From Roseateles sp. YR242 (GTDB lineage: Bacteria > Pseudomonadota > Gammaproteobacteria > Burkholderiales > Burkholderiaceae_C), in contig NZ_FOAV01000016.1 of NCBI RefSeq assembly GCF_900109745.1, positions 1-64,000 on the forward strand: a stretch of 64,000 bases of DNA. The letters are read 5' to 3'. Shown here piece after piece: positions 41,050 through 49,389 of the stretch. A program made the translations under genes and the position numbers. The notes beneath the pieces were generated by a model that was given only the letters and a program-made list of their open reading frames with translations, did no database searches and was not told the DNA's origin. Numbering within the stretch: the stretch's first letter is position 1; the number at the start of each line of letters is the position of its first letter.

Positions 41050-41829
41050 TCAGTCGGGGCGTACGGCGGCGGGCCGGGGCCGTGCCAGGGTCACGATGCC
41101 GACGGTCATCGCCCAGCAGATCCAGCCCGTCCAGAACGTGTGGCTGGGGTAGTGGGCACCGCGTGCCATCTGGGCCAGGCCGTAGAGCAGCCCCATCATC
41201 AGCACACCGGTCAACGCGGCCCGGGCCTGGCGCGGGTAGGCGCGGCGCAGCATGAAGAACAGGCTGAAGAAGGCAAATGCCGAGCTGGCATGGCCGGACG
41301 GGAAACAATGGCCCGGGCCCCCATCATTCAGGCCGAAACGCCAGTGGGACACGTAGTGTGCGGTGCCGCCGAACTCCGCCAGGTCCCAGGGGCAACTGGT
41401 CGTGCTGCCCTGCTTGATGAGCGGAATCGCCACCAGGCAGACCGCCGTGATCGCCACTGCCAACCAACGCTCCCGCCGTGTCAGGCCGGGCCACAGCGGC
41501 CGGACGGCATTGACCAGCAGCACCACGGCCAGCCCGGTGGCCAGCCATCGCCCGCCCTGGTGCAGCAGGCCGGCTGTGAGCCAATGGTTCCGCCAGGCGA
41601 ATCCGTTGGCGTCGCCAAACCAGCGGACGGCGGACAGATCCAGCCCCAGGGCGTCCCAGGTCAGCACGACCAGCAGCCCCAACACCACCGACCACGCGCC
41701 GGCAGACAGGCGTCGCAGTGCCCGCGGATGGGCCGATGTGATGGACGGGCCGGTCGGCGCCATCGTAGGCAGCACGTTGGCGGCGCCCATACCGGTGACG
41801 GTCAGTTCGGTCAGGGAAAGTGGCTTCAT
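41050..41829 (-). CDS. PAP2-family membrane phosphatase
   Basis: 259 aa with about five to six membrane helices. The three phosphatase motifs are present: KQGSTTSCPWD (motif 1), CFPSGHASSAFAFFSLFF (motif 2) and RGAHYPSHTFWTGWICW (motif 3), with catalytic histidines. This resembles lipid A/undecaprenyl-pyrophosphate-type PAP2 enzymes. The divergent two-component system that follows (42061 onward) may control it, as PAP2/lipid-A-modifying genes are often linked to PmrAB/QseBC-like systems; that link is inference from position. Confidence 0.9.
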   Translation of the reverse strand: MKPLSLTELTVTGMGAANVLPTMAPTGPSITSAHPRALRRLSAGAWSVVLGLLVVLTWDALGLDLSAVRWFGDANGFAWRNHWLTAGLLHQGGRWLATGLAVVLLVNAVRPLWPGLTRRERWLAVAITAVCLVAIPLIKQGSTTSCPWDLAEFGGTAHYVSHWRFGLNDGGPGHCFPSGHASSAFAFFSLFFMLRRAYPRQARAALTGVLMMGLLYGLAQMARGAHYPSHTFWTGWICWAMTVGIVTLARPRPAAVRPD

Positions 41830-42060
41830 GGCTGCGCGAGTGGGCCTGCCGCCTCTGAAGCGCCCCTGAAGTGAAACTGAAGCCCACCTGAAGCCGCCGG
41901 GGCCGACGCCACCGGCCCCTCAAGGGCATAGGGGGAAAAGGGGGCGCAAAGGGCGGCCAGGGAAGTCCCGGGGCGTGTGAGATCGTTCTGCCGAGCTGCG
42001 GCCAGGGCCTGTTATCGTTCCACCGGGACTTCCGACCGCCTCTTCATACGCCTGCCGCCC

Positions 42061-42714
42061 ATGCGATTGCTCCTGCTCGAAGACGATGAACTGCTGGGCA
42101 GCGGCCTGCGGGACTTCCTGGCCTCGGAAGGGCATGAGGTCACCTGGGTCACCCGGCTTTCGGAGTTGCTGCCGCGCCAGCATGAGGACGTGGATGCCCT
42201 GCTGGTGGACTGGCAACTGCCCGACGGCTCCGGCCTGGACTGGCTGCGAGGTCTGCGCCAACGCGGCGTGGCCATCCCTGCCCTGATGATGACGGCCCGC
42301 GATCTGCTTGCTGACCGGCTGCAGGGCCTGGATTCCGGCGCGGACGATTACCTGGTCAAGCCCTTCGCCCCCGAGGAACTGACGGCTCGCCTGCGCGCGG
42401 TCAACCGACGCCACATGGGCGCCAGCAGCTCGCAGCGCCAATATGGCGAAGTCTGGCTGGACCTGGCCGCCAAGCGAGCCACCCGCGCCGGCGTGGCGGT
42501 AGAGCTGACGGCGCGTGAATGGGCGGTACTGGATGCCCTGGCCCAGCGCGCCGGCCGGCTCTATCCCAAACACGAGCTGGAATTGCAGGTGCTGGGCACG
42601 GAGGCCGAGGTGCACAGCAATGCGCTGGAGGTGCACATCTCCAGCCTGCGGCGCAAGCTCGGCCGCAGCCTGATCGAGACGGCGCGCGGCATGGGTTATC
42701 GCCTCGGCGTCTGA
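42061..42714 (+). CDS. OmpR/PhoB-family response regulator
   Basis: 217 aa from the ATG at 42061. The receiver domain starts MRLLLLEDDELLGSGLRDFL, with phosphoacceptor aspartate in ALLVDWQLPDGSG, and K in DDYLVKPFAPEELTARL. The C-terminal winged helix contains LTAREWAVLDALAQRAGRLY and ALEVHISSLRRKLG, ending with ARGMGYRLGV. It is QseB/PmrA-like. The cognate sensor kinase starts 68 bp downstream; the PAP2 phosphatase is divergent upstream. Confidence 0.93.
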   Translation: MRLLLLEDDELLGSGLRDFLASEGHEVTWVTRLSELLPRQHEDVDALLVDWQLPDGSGLDWLRGLRQRGVAIPALMMTARDLLADRLQGLDSGADDYLVKPFAPEELTARLRAVNRRHMGASSSQRQYGEVWLDLAAKRATRAGVAVELTAREWAVLDALAQRAGRLYPKHELELQVLGTEAEVHSNALEVHISSLRRKLGRSLIETARGMGYRLGV

Positions 42715-42782
42715 CCGTTGCCCCGCTGGTTGTCGAGTGTGAGCCCCGTTTCGGTCCTGCCCTTTTATCGACATCTGCGCCC

Positions 42783-44093
42783 ATGAGCACTGCCCCCGCA
42801 CGCAAGCCCTCCATCGCCGGGCGTCTGGCCAGCCAACTGCTGCTGATCTCTGTTTTCTGGGCGCTGGTGGCTGGTGTGTCCGTCTGGCTGGTGGTGCAGG
42901 AGGAGGTGGACGAACTGCTGGACGAGACCTTGCAGGCCTCCTCGCAGGTGTTGGGCCAGTTGTTGCGTCAGAGCAGCGCCATCCTGCCGGCCGAGGTGTC
43001 GGACGCGGACGACCTGAGCACCCACTTCGCCTGGCAACTCGTCTCGGCGGACGGTCGGTTGTTGCACCGCTCCCCGCTGGCGCCCAGCAAGGCGTGGACT
43101 TTGCCGCCCGGCTTTACGGACTGGAAGGATGATGGCAGTGATGGGGATGACTGGCGGGTGCATGTCCGTCCGCTGAAGTCGGATGCTGGGGCCCGTTGGT
43201 TGATGGTGGCGCAGACCAGCGCGGAGCGTCGTGAGGTGCGTTCTCGTGTTGGCATGGCCAGCGCCCTGTCGGCCTTGCTGGTGGGCAGCCTGTGCATGAT
43301 CTGGCTGAATGGCCGGGCCCGGCGCGAACTGAAGCCGCTGGCCCGTCTCAGCGAAGCCTTGGGGCAGTACGACCCGCTGGACAGTCGCCAGAGTTTGCCC
43401 GAGCAATCCCGCAGCGAACTGGCGGAGATCCGTGCGGCGGTTCTGGACCTGGGCCAGCGTCTGGCGTTGCGGGTAGCGAATGAGCGTGCCTTCAGTGCCC
43501 ATGCGGCGCATGCGCTGCGCACGCCGCTGGCCGGCATGGATACCCAGCTGGCCATGGCCTTGCGGGAGGCGCCGGCCGATCAGCGTGAGCGCCTGCAGCG
43601 CACACGCGAGGCGGCGGACCGGCTCCGCCGAGTGGTGACGGCGTTGCTGACGCTCTTCCGAAGCGGCATGAGCCTGCAGTGGCAGCGCCTGGATTTGGCG
43701 GCGCTGATGGATCATTTGCCATTGCCTGAGAAGCTGGAACTCGATTTGCCGCCTGAGCCCTGGGTCCATGCCGACCCGGATTTACTGGCGGCGGCGCTCA
43801 TCAACCTGTTGGACAACGCCTGGCGTCACCGGGCCACCCGGCTGGTCCTGCGTTTGCTGCCCCAGCCGGACGGGGGAGTGCTGGTGGAACTGGCAGACGA
43901 TGGCAGTGGCGTGACTGAATGGCAGCGCGTGGACTTGAACGATGCTTTGGAGCGCCAGCACTACGAGGGCCGAATGGGGTTGGGCCTGATGATGGCGGAC
44001 TTGGTTGCCCGGGCGCACGGCGGCGACCTGCGCCTTCTCCCCGCCGACCGGGGCTTCGCCGTAGCGCTTCGCCTGGGCCCGCCGCCTCAATAG
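42783..44093 (+). CDS. Sensor histidine kinase (QseC/PmrB-like)
   Basis: 436 aa from the ATG at 42783 (MSTAPARKPSIAGRL); the open frame upstream lies within the regulator gene. Two membrane helices flank a ~125-residue periplasmic domain (QLLLISVFWALVAGVSVWLV and ASALSALLVGSLCMIWLNG). The phosphoacceptor is in FSAHAAHALRTPLAGMD, a variant of the usual AAHELRTPL box in which Glu is replaced by Ala. The N box is LINLLDNAWRH, with DDGSGV and MGLGLMMADLVARAHGG. It partners the adjacent response regulator. The stop codon lies at the edge of the 140-bp repeat array. Confidence 0.92.
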   Translation: MSTAPARKPSIAGRLASQLLLISVFWALVAGVSVWLVVQEEVDELLDETLQASSQVLGQLLRQSSAILPAEVSDADDLSTHFAWQLVSADGRLLHRSPLAPSKAWTLPPGFTDWKDDGSDGDDWRVHVRPLKSDAGARWLMVAQTSAERREVRSRVGMASALSALLVGSLCMIWLNGRARRELKPLARLSEALGQYDPLDSRQSLPEQSRSELAEIRAAVLDLGQRLALRVANERAFSAHAAHALRTPLAGMDTQLAMALREAPADQRERLQRTREAADRLRRVVTALLTLFRSGMSLQWQRLDLAALMDHLPLPEKLELDLPPEPWVHADPDLLAAALINLLDNAWRHRATRLVLRLLPQPDGGVLVELADDGSGVTEWQRVDLNDALERQHYEGRMGLGLMMADLVARAHGGDLRLLPADRGFAVALRLGPPPQ

Positions 44094-44467
44094 CGGGGCT
44101 GAGAGTCAGCGAAGAGGGCCGCCGCCGGGCCGCCCCAAGGCGGCCCTTAGCCCCCGTGGGGGGCGGGCCTGGGCGCGCCCCAGCGCGAAGCCGATGCATC
44201 CAGTCGTGCAGAACGCGCGCAGCGCCGTTCAAGCGGGGCTGAGAGTCAGCGAAGAGGGCCGCCGCCGGGCCGCCCCAAGGCGGCCCTTAGCCCCCGTGGG
44301 GGGCGGCCCTGGGCGCGCCCCAGCGCGAAGCCGATGCATCCAGTCGTGCAGAACGCGCGCAGCGCCGTTCAAGCGGGGCTGAGAGTCAGCGAAGAGGGCC
44401 GCCGCCGGGCCGCCCCAAGGCGGCCCTTAGCCCCCGTGGGGGGCGGCCCTGGGCGCGCCCCAGCGCG
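44092..44467. repeat. Tandem array of a 140-bp GC-rich unit (about 2.7 copies)
   Basis: Copies start at 44092, 44232 and 44372; the third ends at about 44467. Copies are nearly identical (one visible change, GGGCGGGCC versus GGGCGGCCC). Each unit holds a perfect hairpin GGGCCGCC-CCAA-GGCGGCCC (first at 44127-44146) followed by a CCCCC-GTG-GGGGG-type stem, then a less structured ~50-bp tail. It fills the whole gap between the histidine kinase stop and kdsD. GC-rich palindromic intergenic elements of this look are common in related genomes as I recall, but tandem triplication is not. Open frames across it are composition artefacts. Confidence 0.92.
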
Positions 44468-44506
44468 CCCAGGACCGGGGGCACGTTAGGTACACTTGGC
44501 CCCGCT

Positions 44507-45496
44507 ATGACGACGCAAGCCGCCCTCACCCATTCTCGTGCCCTTGAAGTGGCACGCCAGGCCCTGAAGGTCGAGGCCGACGCCCTGCTGGCGCTGGGCC
44601 CGCGCCTGGGAGACGCCTTCGAACAGGTGGTGCAACTCATCCTGTCCAGCAGCGGCCGTGTGGCCGTGATGGGCATGGGCAAGAGTGGCCATGTGGGCCG
44701 CAAGATCGTCGCCACCCTGGCGTCCACCGGCACGCCCTCCTTCTTTGTGCATCCGGCCGAAGCCAGCCATGGCGACCTGGGCATGGTCACCAAGGCCGAC
44801 ATCGTGCTGGCACTCTCCAATTCCGGCGAAAGCGACGAGCTCAACGCCATCATCCCCACCCTCAAGCGCCAGGGCGTGAAGCTGATCGCCATGACCGGCC
44901 GCTCGGACTCCTCCCTGGCCCGTCACGCGGACTTCGTGCTGGATTCGCGAGTGGATCAGGAGGCTTGCCCGCTGAACCTGGCGCCCACGGCCAGCACCAC
45001 CGCGCAGATCGCCCTGGGTGACGCGCTGGCGGTGGCCCTGCTGGACGCGCGGGGCTTCCGCGCCGAAGACTTCGCCCGTTCCCACCCGGGCGGTGCCTTG
45101 GGCCGCAAGCTTCTCACCCATGTGCGTGACCTGATGCGCAGCGGCGATGCTCTGCCACGTGTCAAGGCAGACATGACCCTGCTGGAGATGATGCGGGTGA
45201 TGTCCGCCAAGGGCCTGGGCTGCGCCATCCTGGTGAACGACCAGGAACACGTGACCGGCATCTTCACCGACGGCGACCTGCGCCGCCTCATCGAACGTGG
45301 CACCGATCTGCGTGGCCTGACCGCAGGTGACGTCATGCATGGCAGCCCCCGCACCGTGCAGGCCGATGCCCTGGCGGTGGTTGCCGCCGACCTGATGGAA
45401 TCCGCCCGCATCACCCTGGTACTGGCGGTGGATGAAGAGCAACGCCTGCTCGGCGCCATCAGCATCAACGACCTGATGCGCGCCAAGGTGATCTGA
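44507..45496 (+). CDS. kdsD: Arabinose-5-phosphate isomerase (KpsF/GutQ family)
   Basis: 329 aa. The N-terminal SIS sugar-isomerase domain has VMGMGKSGHVGRKIVATLAS, HPAEASHGDLGMV and LALSNSGESDE; the C-terminal half carries two CBS domains (VRDLMRSGDALPRVKADMTL and AGDVMHGSPRTVQADALAVV). It converts D-ribulose 5-phosphate to D-arabinose 5-phosphate, the first step of Kdo synthesis for LPS. Its stop overlaps the kdsC start by one base (TGATG). Confidence 0.96.
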   Translation: MTTQAALTHSRALEVARQALKVEADALLALGPRLGDAFEQVVQLILSSSGRVAVMGMGKSGHVGRKIVATLASTGTPSFFVHPAEASHGDLGMVTKADIVLALSNSGESDELNAIIPTLKRQGVKLIAMTGRSDSSLARHADFVLDSRVDQEACPLNLAPTASTTAQIALGDALAVALLDARGFRAEDFARSHPGGALGRKLLTHVRDLMRSGDALPRVKADMTLLEMMRVMSAKGLGCAILVNDQEHVTGIFTDGDLRRLIERGTDLRGLTAGDVMHGSPRTVQADALAVVAADLMESARITLVLAVDEEQRLLGAISINDLMRAKVI

Positions 45497-46092
45497 TGTC
45501 CGTGGTACGAGAACTCCAGCCGGCGCTCCGGTTCCCTCCCGAACTGCTGCTGCTGGCGCAAGGCCCGGCCACCGGGCTCAAGGCCGCCATCTTCGATGTG
45601 GATGGTGTGCTCACCGATGGCCGCATCTATATCAGCGAGCGCGGTGAAGACTTCAAGGCCTTCTCCACGCTAGACGGCCATGGCCTGAAGCTGCTGGCCC
45701 AGGGCGGTATCCAGCCTATCGTGATCACCGGCCGCGACTCGCCCGCAGTGCGCCGCCGGGTGGCGGACCTGGGTCTCCCCCATGCCGTGTATGGCGCCAA
45801 GGACAAGCTCGCGGCCGCCCAACCCGTGCTGGATGGCTTGGGTGTTCGCTGGGAAGAACTGGCCGTCATCGGTGACGACTGGCCCGACCTGCCGCTGATG
45901 GTGCGTGCGGGGTTCGCCTGCGCGCCTGCCCAGGCTCATGCGGAAACCAAGGCGGCGGCGCACTACGTCACCCAGGCCGCCGGTGGCCACGGGGCTGCCC
46001 GTGAATTCTGCGATCTGCTGCTGATGGCGGCCGGCCAGTACGCCCGGCTCCTGCATGGCCACCTGGATACGCTGGACGGGAGCTCCCGCTGA
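45496..46092 (+). CDS. kdsC: 3-deoxy-D-manno-octulosonate 8-phosphate phosphatase
   Basis: 198 aa. HAD-type motif I is IFDVDGVLTDGRIYIS, motif II is in IVITGRDSPAVRRRVADLG, and motif III/IV is AVIGDDWPDLPLMVRAGFAC. KdsC dephosphorylates Kdo-8-phosphate to Kdo. It is coupled by one-base overlaps to kdsD upstream and lptC downstream, the conserved LPS operon order. The ~30 N-terminal residues before the HAD core are longer than in some homologues. Confidence 0.96.
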   Translation: MSVVRELQPALRFPPELLLLAQGPATGLKAAIFDVDGVLTDGRIYISERGEDFKAFSTLDGHGLKLLAQGGIQPIVITGRDSPAVRRRVADLGLPHAVYGAKDKLAAAQPVLDGLGVRWEELAVIGDDWPDLPLMVRAGFACAPAQAHAETKAAAHYVTQAAGGHGAAREFCDLLLMAAGQYARLLHGHLDTLDGSSR

Positions 46093-46841
46093 TGGCGGCC
46101 GCCCTGGCTCCGCCGCCCACGGGCCCCCGGCGCCGCGTGCAGCCCCTGTTGTGGCGGCTGCAGTCCTTCCTGGCCAGTTATGTGCCGCTGCTGCTGATGG
46201 CCGCGCTGGCCGGGTTCACCTGGTGGCTGATCAAGAGTACGCCCCAGATGGAGACGCCGCGTGAGAAGGCGCCGGTGCGCCACGAGCCCGACTACCGCAT
46301 GCAGGGCTTCGAGCTGGAGCGCTTCAGCAGCGACGGCCGGCTGCTGGCTCGCATCCTGGGCCATGAACTTCGCCATTACCCGGACAACGACACGGTGGAG
46401 ATCGACGTGCCGGAGCTGCGGGCCTATGGCGAGAAGGGCGAGCTCTTGATCGCGCAGGCGCGGCGTGCCATCTCCAATGGCGATGGCAGCGAGATCCAGC
46501 TGCTGGGCGATGTGAAGCTGCACCGCTACCCGAACGGCGACCCGGCCTCCGCGCCGGACCTCGAGCTCTACGGCGAGTTCCTGCATGCCTTCGTGCCCGA
46601 CCAGAAGATGCGCTCCCACCTGCCCGCCCGGGTGGTAGGCCTGGGCGGTGAAATGCAGGTCCGCAGCTTTGAATACAACAACCTCACCGGGCTGCTGAGC
46701 TTCAGCGGTGGTGGCAAGGCGCAGTTCAACGCTCAACCGCGTCGTGCAGCCCCTGCAGCTGCGCCGGCCCGAGCGGCCTCTGCCGCAGCAGCCAGCGCCC
46801 GACCCGCCGCTTCGTCGGGTCGGTCTTCCTCTCGTCCCTGA
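46092..46841 (+). CDS. lptC: LPS export ABC transporter periplasmic protein LptC
   Basis: 249 aa. One N-terminal membrane anchor (ASYVPLLLMAALAGFTWWLI) is followed by a beta-jellyroll with EPDYRMQGFELERFSSDGRL, LRHYPDNDTVEIDVPELRAY and YGEFLHAFVPDQKMRS, all LptC hallmarks. It passes LPS from LptBFG to LptA. The last ~35 residues are an Ala/Pro/Arg/Ser tail of low complexity. It is coupled to kdsC by TGATG. lptA and lptB, which normally follow, are absent; an SDR gene starts 27 bp later. Confidence 0.93.
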   Translation: MAAALAPPPTGPRRRVQPLLWRLQSFLASYVPLLLMAALAGFTWWLIKSTPQMETPREKAPVRHEPDYRMQGFELERFSSDGRLLARILGHELRHYPDNDTVEIDVPELRAYGEKGELLIAQARRAISNGDGSEIQLLGDVKLHRYPNGDPASAPDLELYGEFLHAFVPDQKMRSHLPARVVGLGGEMQVRSFEYNNLTGLLSFSGGGKAQFNAQPRRAAPAAAPARAASAAAASARPAASSGRSSSRP

Positions 46842-46868
46842 GCTTCGGCCTTGCGGCCCGGCCCCCAC

Positions 46869-47642
46869 ATGCCACGTCTTGTCTATATCACCGGTGCCTC
46901 CAGCGGCATCGGCCAGGCCCTTGCCCTGCAGTACTACCAGGAGGGATGGTCGCTGGCGCTGGTGGCGCGGCGAGTGGAGGAGCTGACAGCCTGGGCCGAG
47001 TCCCAACGGCTGGCGCCGTCGCGCTGGCGTGTCTACCGTGCCGATGTCAGCGACATCGCCGACATCACCGCCACGGGCCGGCGCTGCATCGAGGAGCAAG
47101 GGCTGCCGGACGTGGTGATTGCCAATGCCGGTATCAGTATCGGCATGGATACCGCCGTGGAAGAAGACCTGGCGGTGATGCAGCGCATCTATGCCACCAA
47201 CAACGTGGGTATGGCGGCCACCTTTCAGCCCTTTGTGACGCCGATGCGTGAGCGCCGCAGCGGCACCCTGGTGGGCATTGCCAGCGTGGCGGGTGTGCGT
47301 GGCCTGCCGGGCCACGGTGCCTATTCGTCCAGCAAGGCGGCCGTGTTCACCTATTGCGAGAGCTTGCGTGGTGAGTGCCGTCCGGATGGCGTGCGCGTGG
47401 TGACGATTGCGCCGGGGTATATCGATACCCCGCTGACGCGCCAGAATCGCTATCGCATGCCATTCCTGATGCAGCCGGAGGCCTTCGCCAAGCGTGCCTT
47501 CGAGGCCATCGAGGCGGGCGCTCGGGTGCGTTTCATTCCCTGGCAGATGGGTGTGGTGGCCCGTGTGATGCACGTGTTGCCGGGTGCTGTTTTCGACCGC
47601 CTGCTGGTGGGGCGGCCGCGCAAGCATCGGCAAGGTGAATAG
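46869..47642 (+). CDS. Short-chain dehydrogenase/reductase (SDR) family protein
   Basis: 257 aa from the ATG at 46869. The NAD(P)-binding motif is VYITGASSGIGQALALQ, the structural NAG motif is VVIANAGISIGM, and the catalytic Ser-Tyr-Lys is VGIASVAG ... GAYSSSKAAVFTY. The C-terminus (FIPWQMGVVARVMHVLPGAV) resembles the membrane-associated YqjQ/DltE-type SDRs. Substrate unknown. It follows lptC in the same direction and may be in the LPS operon; a bidirectional terminator ends it. Confidence 0.92.
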   Translation: MPRLVYITGASSGIGQALALQYYQEGWSLALVARRVEELTAWAESQRLAPSRWRVYRADVSDIADITATGRRCIEEQGLPDVVIANAGISIGMDTAVEEDLAVMQRIYATNNVGMAATFQPFVTPMRERRSGTLVGIASVAGVRGLPGHGAYSSSKAAVFTYCESLRGECRPDGVRVVTIAPGYIDTPLTRQNRYRMPFLMQPEAFAKRAFEAIEAGARVRFIPWQMGVVARVMHVLPGAVFDRLLVGRPRKHRQGE

Positions 47643-47741
47643 AGGCTTGAAACAGGGCCACAAATAGGCCCAGCAACACGCCCGGAACCAGGCCCGGAAG
47701 CAGGCCCGATGTGGCGCTAGAAAATGGCCAAGAAGGCCAAT

Positions 47742-47771
47742 AAAAAAGGCACTCCGAGGAGCGCCTTTTTG
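47742..47771. terminator. Bidirectional rho-independent terminator
   Basis: AAAAAAGGC-A-CTC-CGAG-GAG-C-GCC-TTTTT forms a hairpin with A and T tracts on either side, with one internal A/C mismatch. It lies between the convergent SDR (plus) and RRM-protein (minus) genes, about 100 bp after one stop and 38 bp after the other, and can serve both. Confidence 0.82.
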
Positions 47772-47809
47772 TTGCGAGGGCCTAGGCCCTCACGGCATGA
47801 TCGAGTGGA

Positions 47810-48307
47810 TCAGTAGCCGCCACGGCCACCGCCGTAACCACCACCGCCGCTGCCGCCGCTGCCACCACCGTAGCTGCCACGGCTACCGCCGCCGCCGCCA
47901 CCGCCGTAGCCGCCGCGACCACCGCCGCCGCCGCCACCACCGTAGCCGCCACCGCCGCCGCCGCCACCGTAGCCGCCACGGCCACCGCCGCCGCCGCCAC
48001 CGAAGCCGCCGCGACCACCGCCGCCGCCGCCGAAGCCGCCACCGCCGCCCGGACGCTCTTCACGAGGACGAGCGATGTTCACCACAATGGCGCGGCCGTC
48101 GAGTGCCTGGCCGTTCATGCCGTTGATGGCGGCTTGCGCCTCGGCATCAGTCGCCATTTCCACAAAGCCGAAGCCCTTGGAACGACCGGTCTCGCGGTCC
48201 ATCATGACCTTTGCAGACGTGACGGTACCGAATTGCGAGAATGCCTCCTGGAGCGTCTCATCTCGCACGCTGTAAGCGAGGTTGCCCACGTATAGCTTGT
48301 TTCCCAT
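47810..48307 (-). CDS. Glycine-rich RRM RNA-binding protein
   Basis: 165 aa. Residues 1-82 form one RNA-recognition motif: RNP2 KLYVGNL and RNP1 KGFGFVEM, with linking elements ETLQEAFSQFGTVTSAKVMM. Residues ~88-165 are almost entirely Gly with Arg, Tyr, Phe and Ser in GGRGGYGG-type repeats, like cold-inducible RNA-binding proteins of cyanobacteria and betaproteobacteria. Likely an RNA chaperone. The Gly tract is encoded by near-repetitive GGC/GGT DNA and may vary in length between strains. A candidate promoter lies ~90 bp upstream. Confidence 0.95.
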   Translation of the reverse strand: MGNKLYVGNLAYSVRDETLQEAFSQFGTVTSAKVMMDRETGRSKGFGFVEMATDAEAQAAINGMNGQALDGRAIVVNIARPREERPGGGGGFGGGGGGRGGFGGGGGGGRGGYGGGGGGGGYGGGGGGGGRGGYGGGGGGGSRGSYGGGSGGSGGGGYGGGRGGY

Positions 48308-48398
48308 GGGGAAGCCCTTTCAAAAACCAAATAACCCAATGTGCTGCTTCAACCCATCGTGAACCACTCATACGAAGGCGCTGCATTCAGGCCGTCTG

Positions 48399-48428
48399 AT
48401 TATGTGTGACAGGATTGGCGATTCGCAA
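48399..48428 (-). promoter_or_regulatory. Candidate sigma-70 promoter of the RRM-protein gene
   Basis: On the minus strand TTGCGA (48428-48423) and CATAAT (48404-48399) are separated by 18 bp, with four and five matches to the -35 and -10 consensus. The predicted start gives an 85-90-base 5' leader before the ATG at 48307, a length seen for cold-induced messages. Not confirmed. The rest of the 48308-48621 gap is A/T-richer than its surroundings and shows no supported gene. Confidence 0.4.
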
Positions 48429-48621
48429 CGCGTCAACCGCGATGTTGTTTTTCGGCTTCTGCGAGCAAACCCCGAGCAGGTGTCAAGAAGATTCAACCAT
48501 CTTGGTGACGACGTTAAGTAGATGGCAAAAGCTGATCCCGAAGAGAGCCGCCTTTGCAAGTGAATTTCTACTATTGGGTCGTTCCCTCACCATTTGTCAC
48601 TGTTTGGGGGGTCAGAAGACA

Positions 48622-49389
48622 GTGATTCGCATCATTTCATTGGTCCCGTCAGTCACCGAACTACTGGTCGCAGTGGGACTTGGGCCCTGGTTGGTCGGTC
48701 GCACCGGGTTTTGTACGCATCCCCCAAAAGTGGTGGATGAGATTCCCAAAGTCGGTGGTACGAAAAACCTGAATCTGGAGAAGATCCGCCGTCTGGCGCC
48801 CTCACATGTCGTCGTCAATGTTGATGAAAATCGTCTCGAAGATGTCGACGCGATACGACGGATGGGGCCGACGGTGATCGTCACCCACCCCTGCGCACCG
48901 GAAGACAACCTGCAGTTGCTGCAGCAATTGGTCCTCCATTTTGCGGGAGAAGTGACAGGGGTTCGGGCGCATGCCGCGCACCTCGAACAGCGTCTGACCC
49001 TTGAACTGGGGGAATGCCGGCGGCAGGTCTGGCCGGCCCGTCGGGTGCTGTATCTGATCTGGCGGGCGCCCTGGATGACCGTGGCACAGGACACGTACAT
49101 TTCGCGCATGCTGGCGGAGGTGGGCTGGTGGACCTGGCCACCGGTCAAAGGCGGCGACACTGGCGCCGCCCGCTATCCGGCGCTGACCGGGGATGAGCCC
49201 TGGCTGGAAGACATGGACGAATTGCTCTTGAGTTCCGAACCCTATCGTTTCGGGCCACAGCATGTGGCCGAGGCCCAGGCGCTGTGCCCCCGGGCCCGTG
49301 TGCGGCTGGTCGATGGCGAGTTGCTCAGCTGGTACGGCCCGCGCGCCGCCCAGGGTCTGGCTTATCTGCGGAGCCTGGCCCGCGCATGA
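48622..49389 (+). CDS. Cobalamin-binding/BtuF-like helical-backbone metal receptor protein
   Basis: 255 aa from the GTG at 48622 (VIRIISLVPSVTELL); an open frame extends upstream but is not protein-like. The start RIISLVPSVTELLVAVGLG, then LVGRTGFCTHPP and PKVGGTKNLNLEKIRRLAPS, are typical of BtuF/FecB-type periplasmic binding domains. No signal peptide or lipobox is present, so it is probably cytoplasmic, unlike transport-linked BtuF. Its stop overlaps the creB start (ATGA), an unusual partner. A 7-bp inverted repeat (TCACTGT at 48597, ACAGTGA at 48619) places the start codon in a possible hairpin. Ligand unknown. Confidence 0.82.
   Translation: MIRIISLVPSVTELLVAVGLGPWLVGRTGFCTHPPKVVDEIPKVGGTKNLNLEKIRRLAPSHVVVNVDENRLEDVDAIRRMGPTVIVTHPCAPEDNLQLLQQLVLHFAGEVTGVRAHAAHLEQRLTLELGECRRQVWPARRVLYLIWRAPWMTVAQDTYISRMLAEVGWWTWPPVKGGDTGAARYPALTGDEPWLEDMDELLLSSEPYRFGPQHVAEAQALCPRARVRLVDGELLSWYGPRAAQGLAYLRSLARA

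Noticed and set aside
43919-44382. Two plus-strand open frames across the 140-bp repeats
   Set aside because: They arise from the repeat itself, encode Arg/Pro/Gly-rich sequence and lack start signals.
44092-44467. CRISPR array
   Set aside because: The 140-bp units are contiguous and identical along their whole length, with no short repeat plus unique spacer pattern and no cas genes.
48308-48621. Cobalamin riboswitch before the BtuF-like gene
   Set aside because: No B12-box-like conserved core was found, and the available leader is short; only a 7-bp inverted repeat is present.
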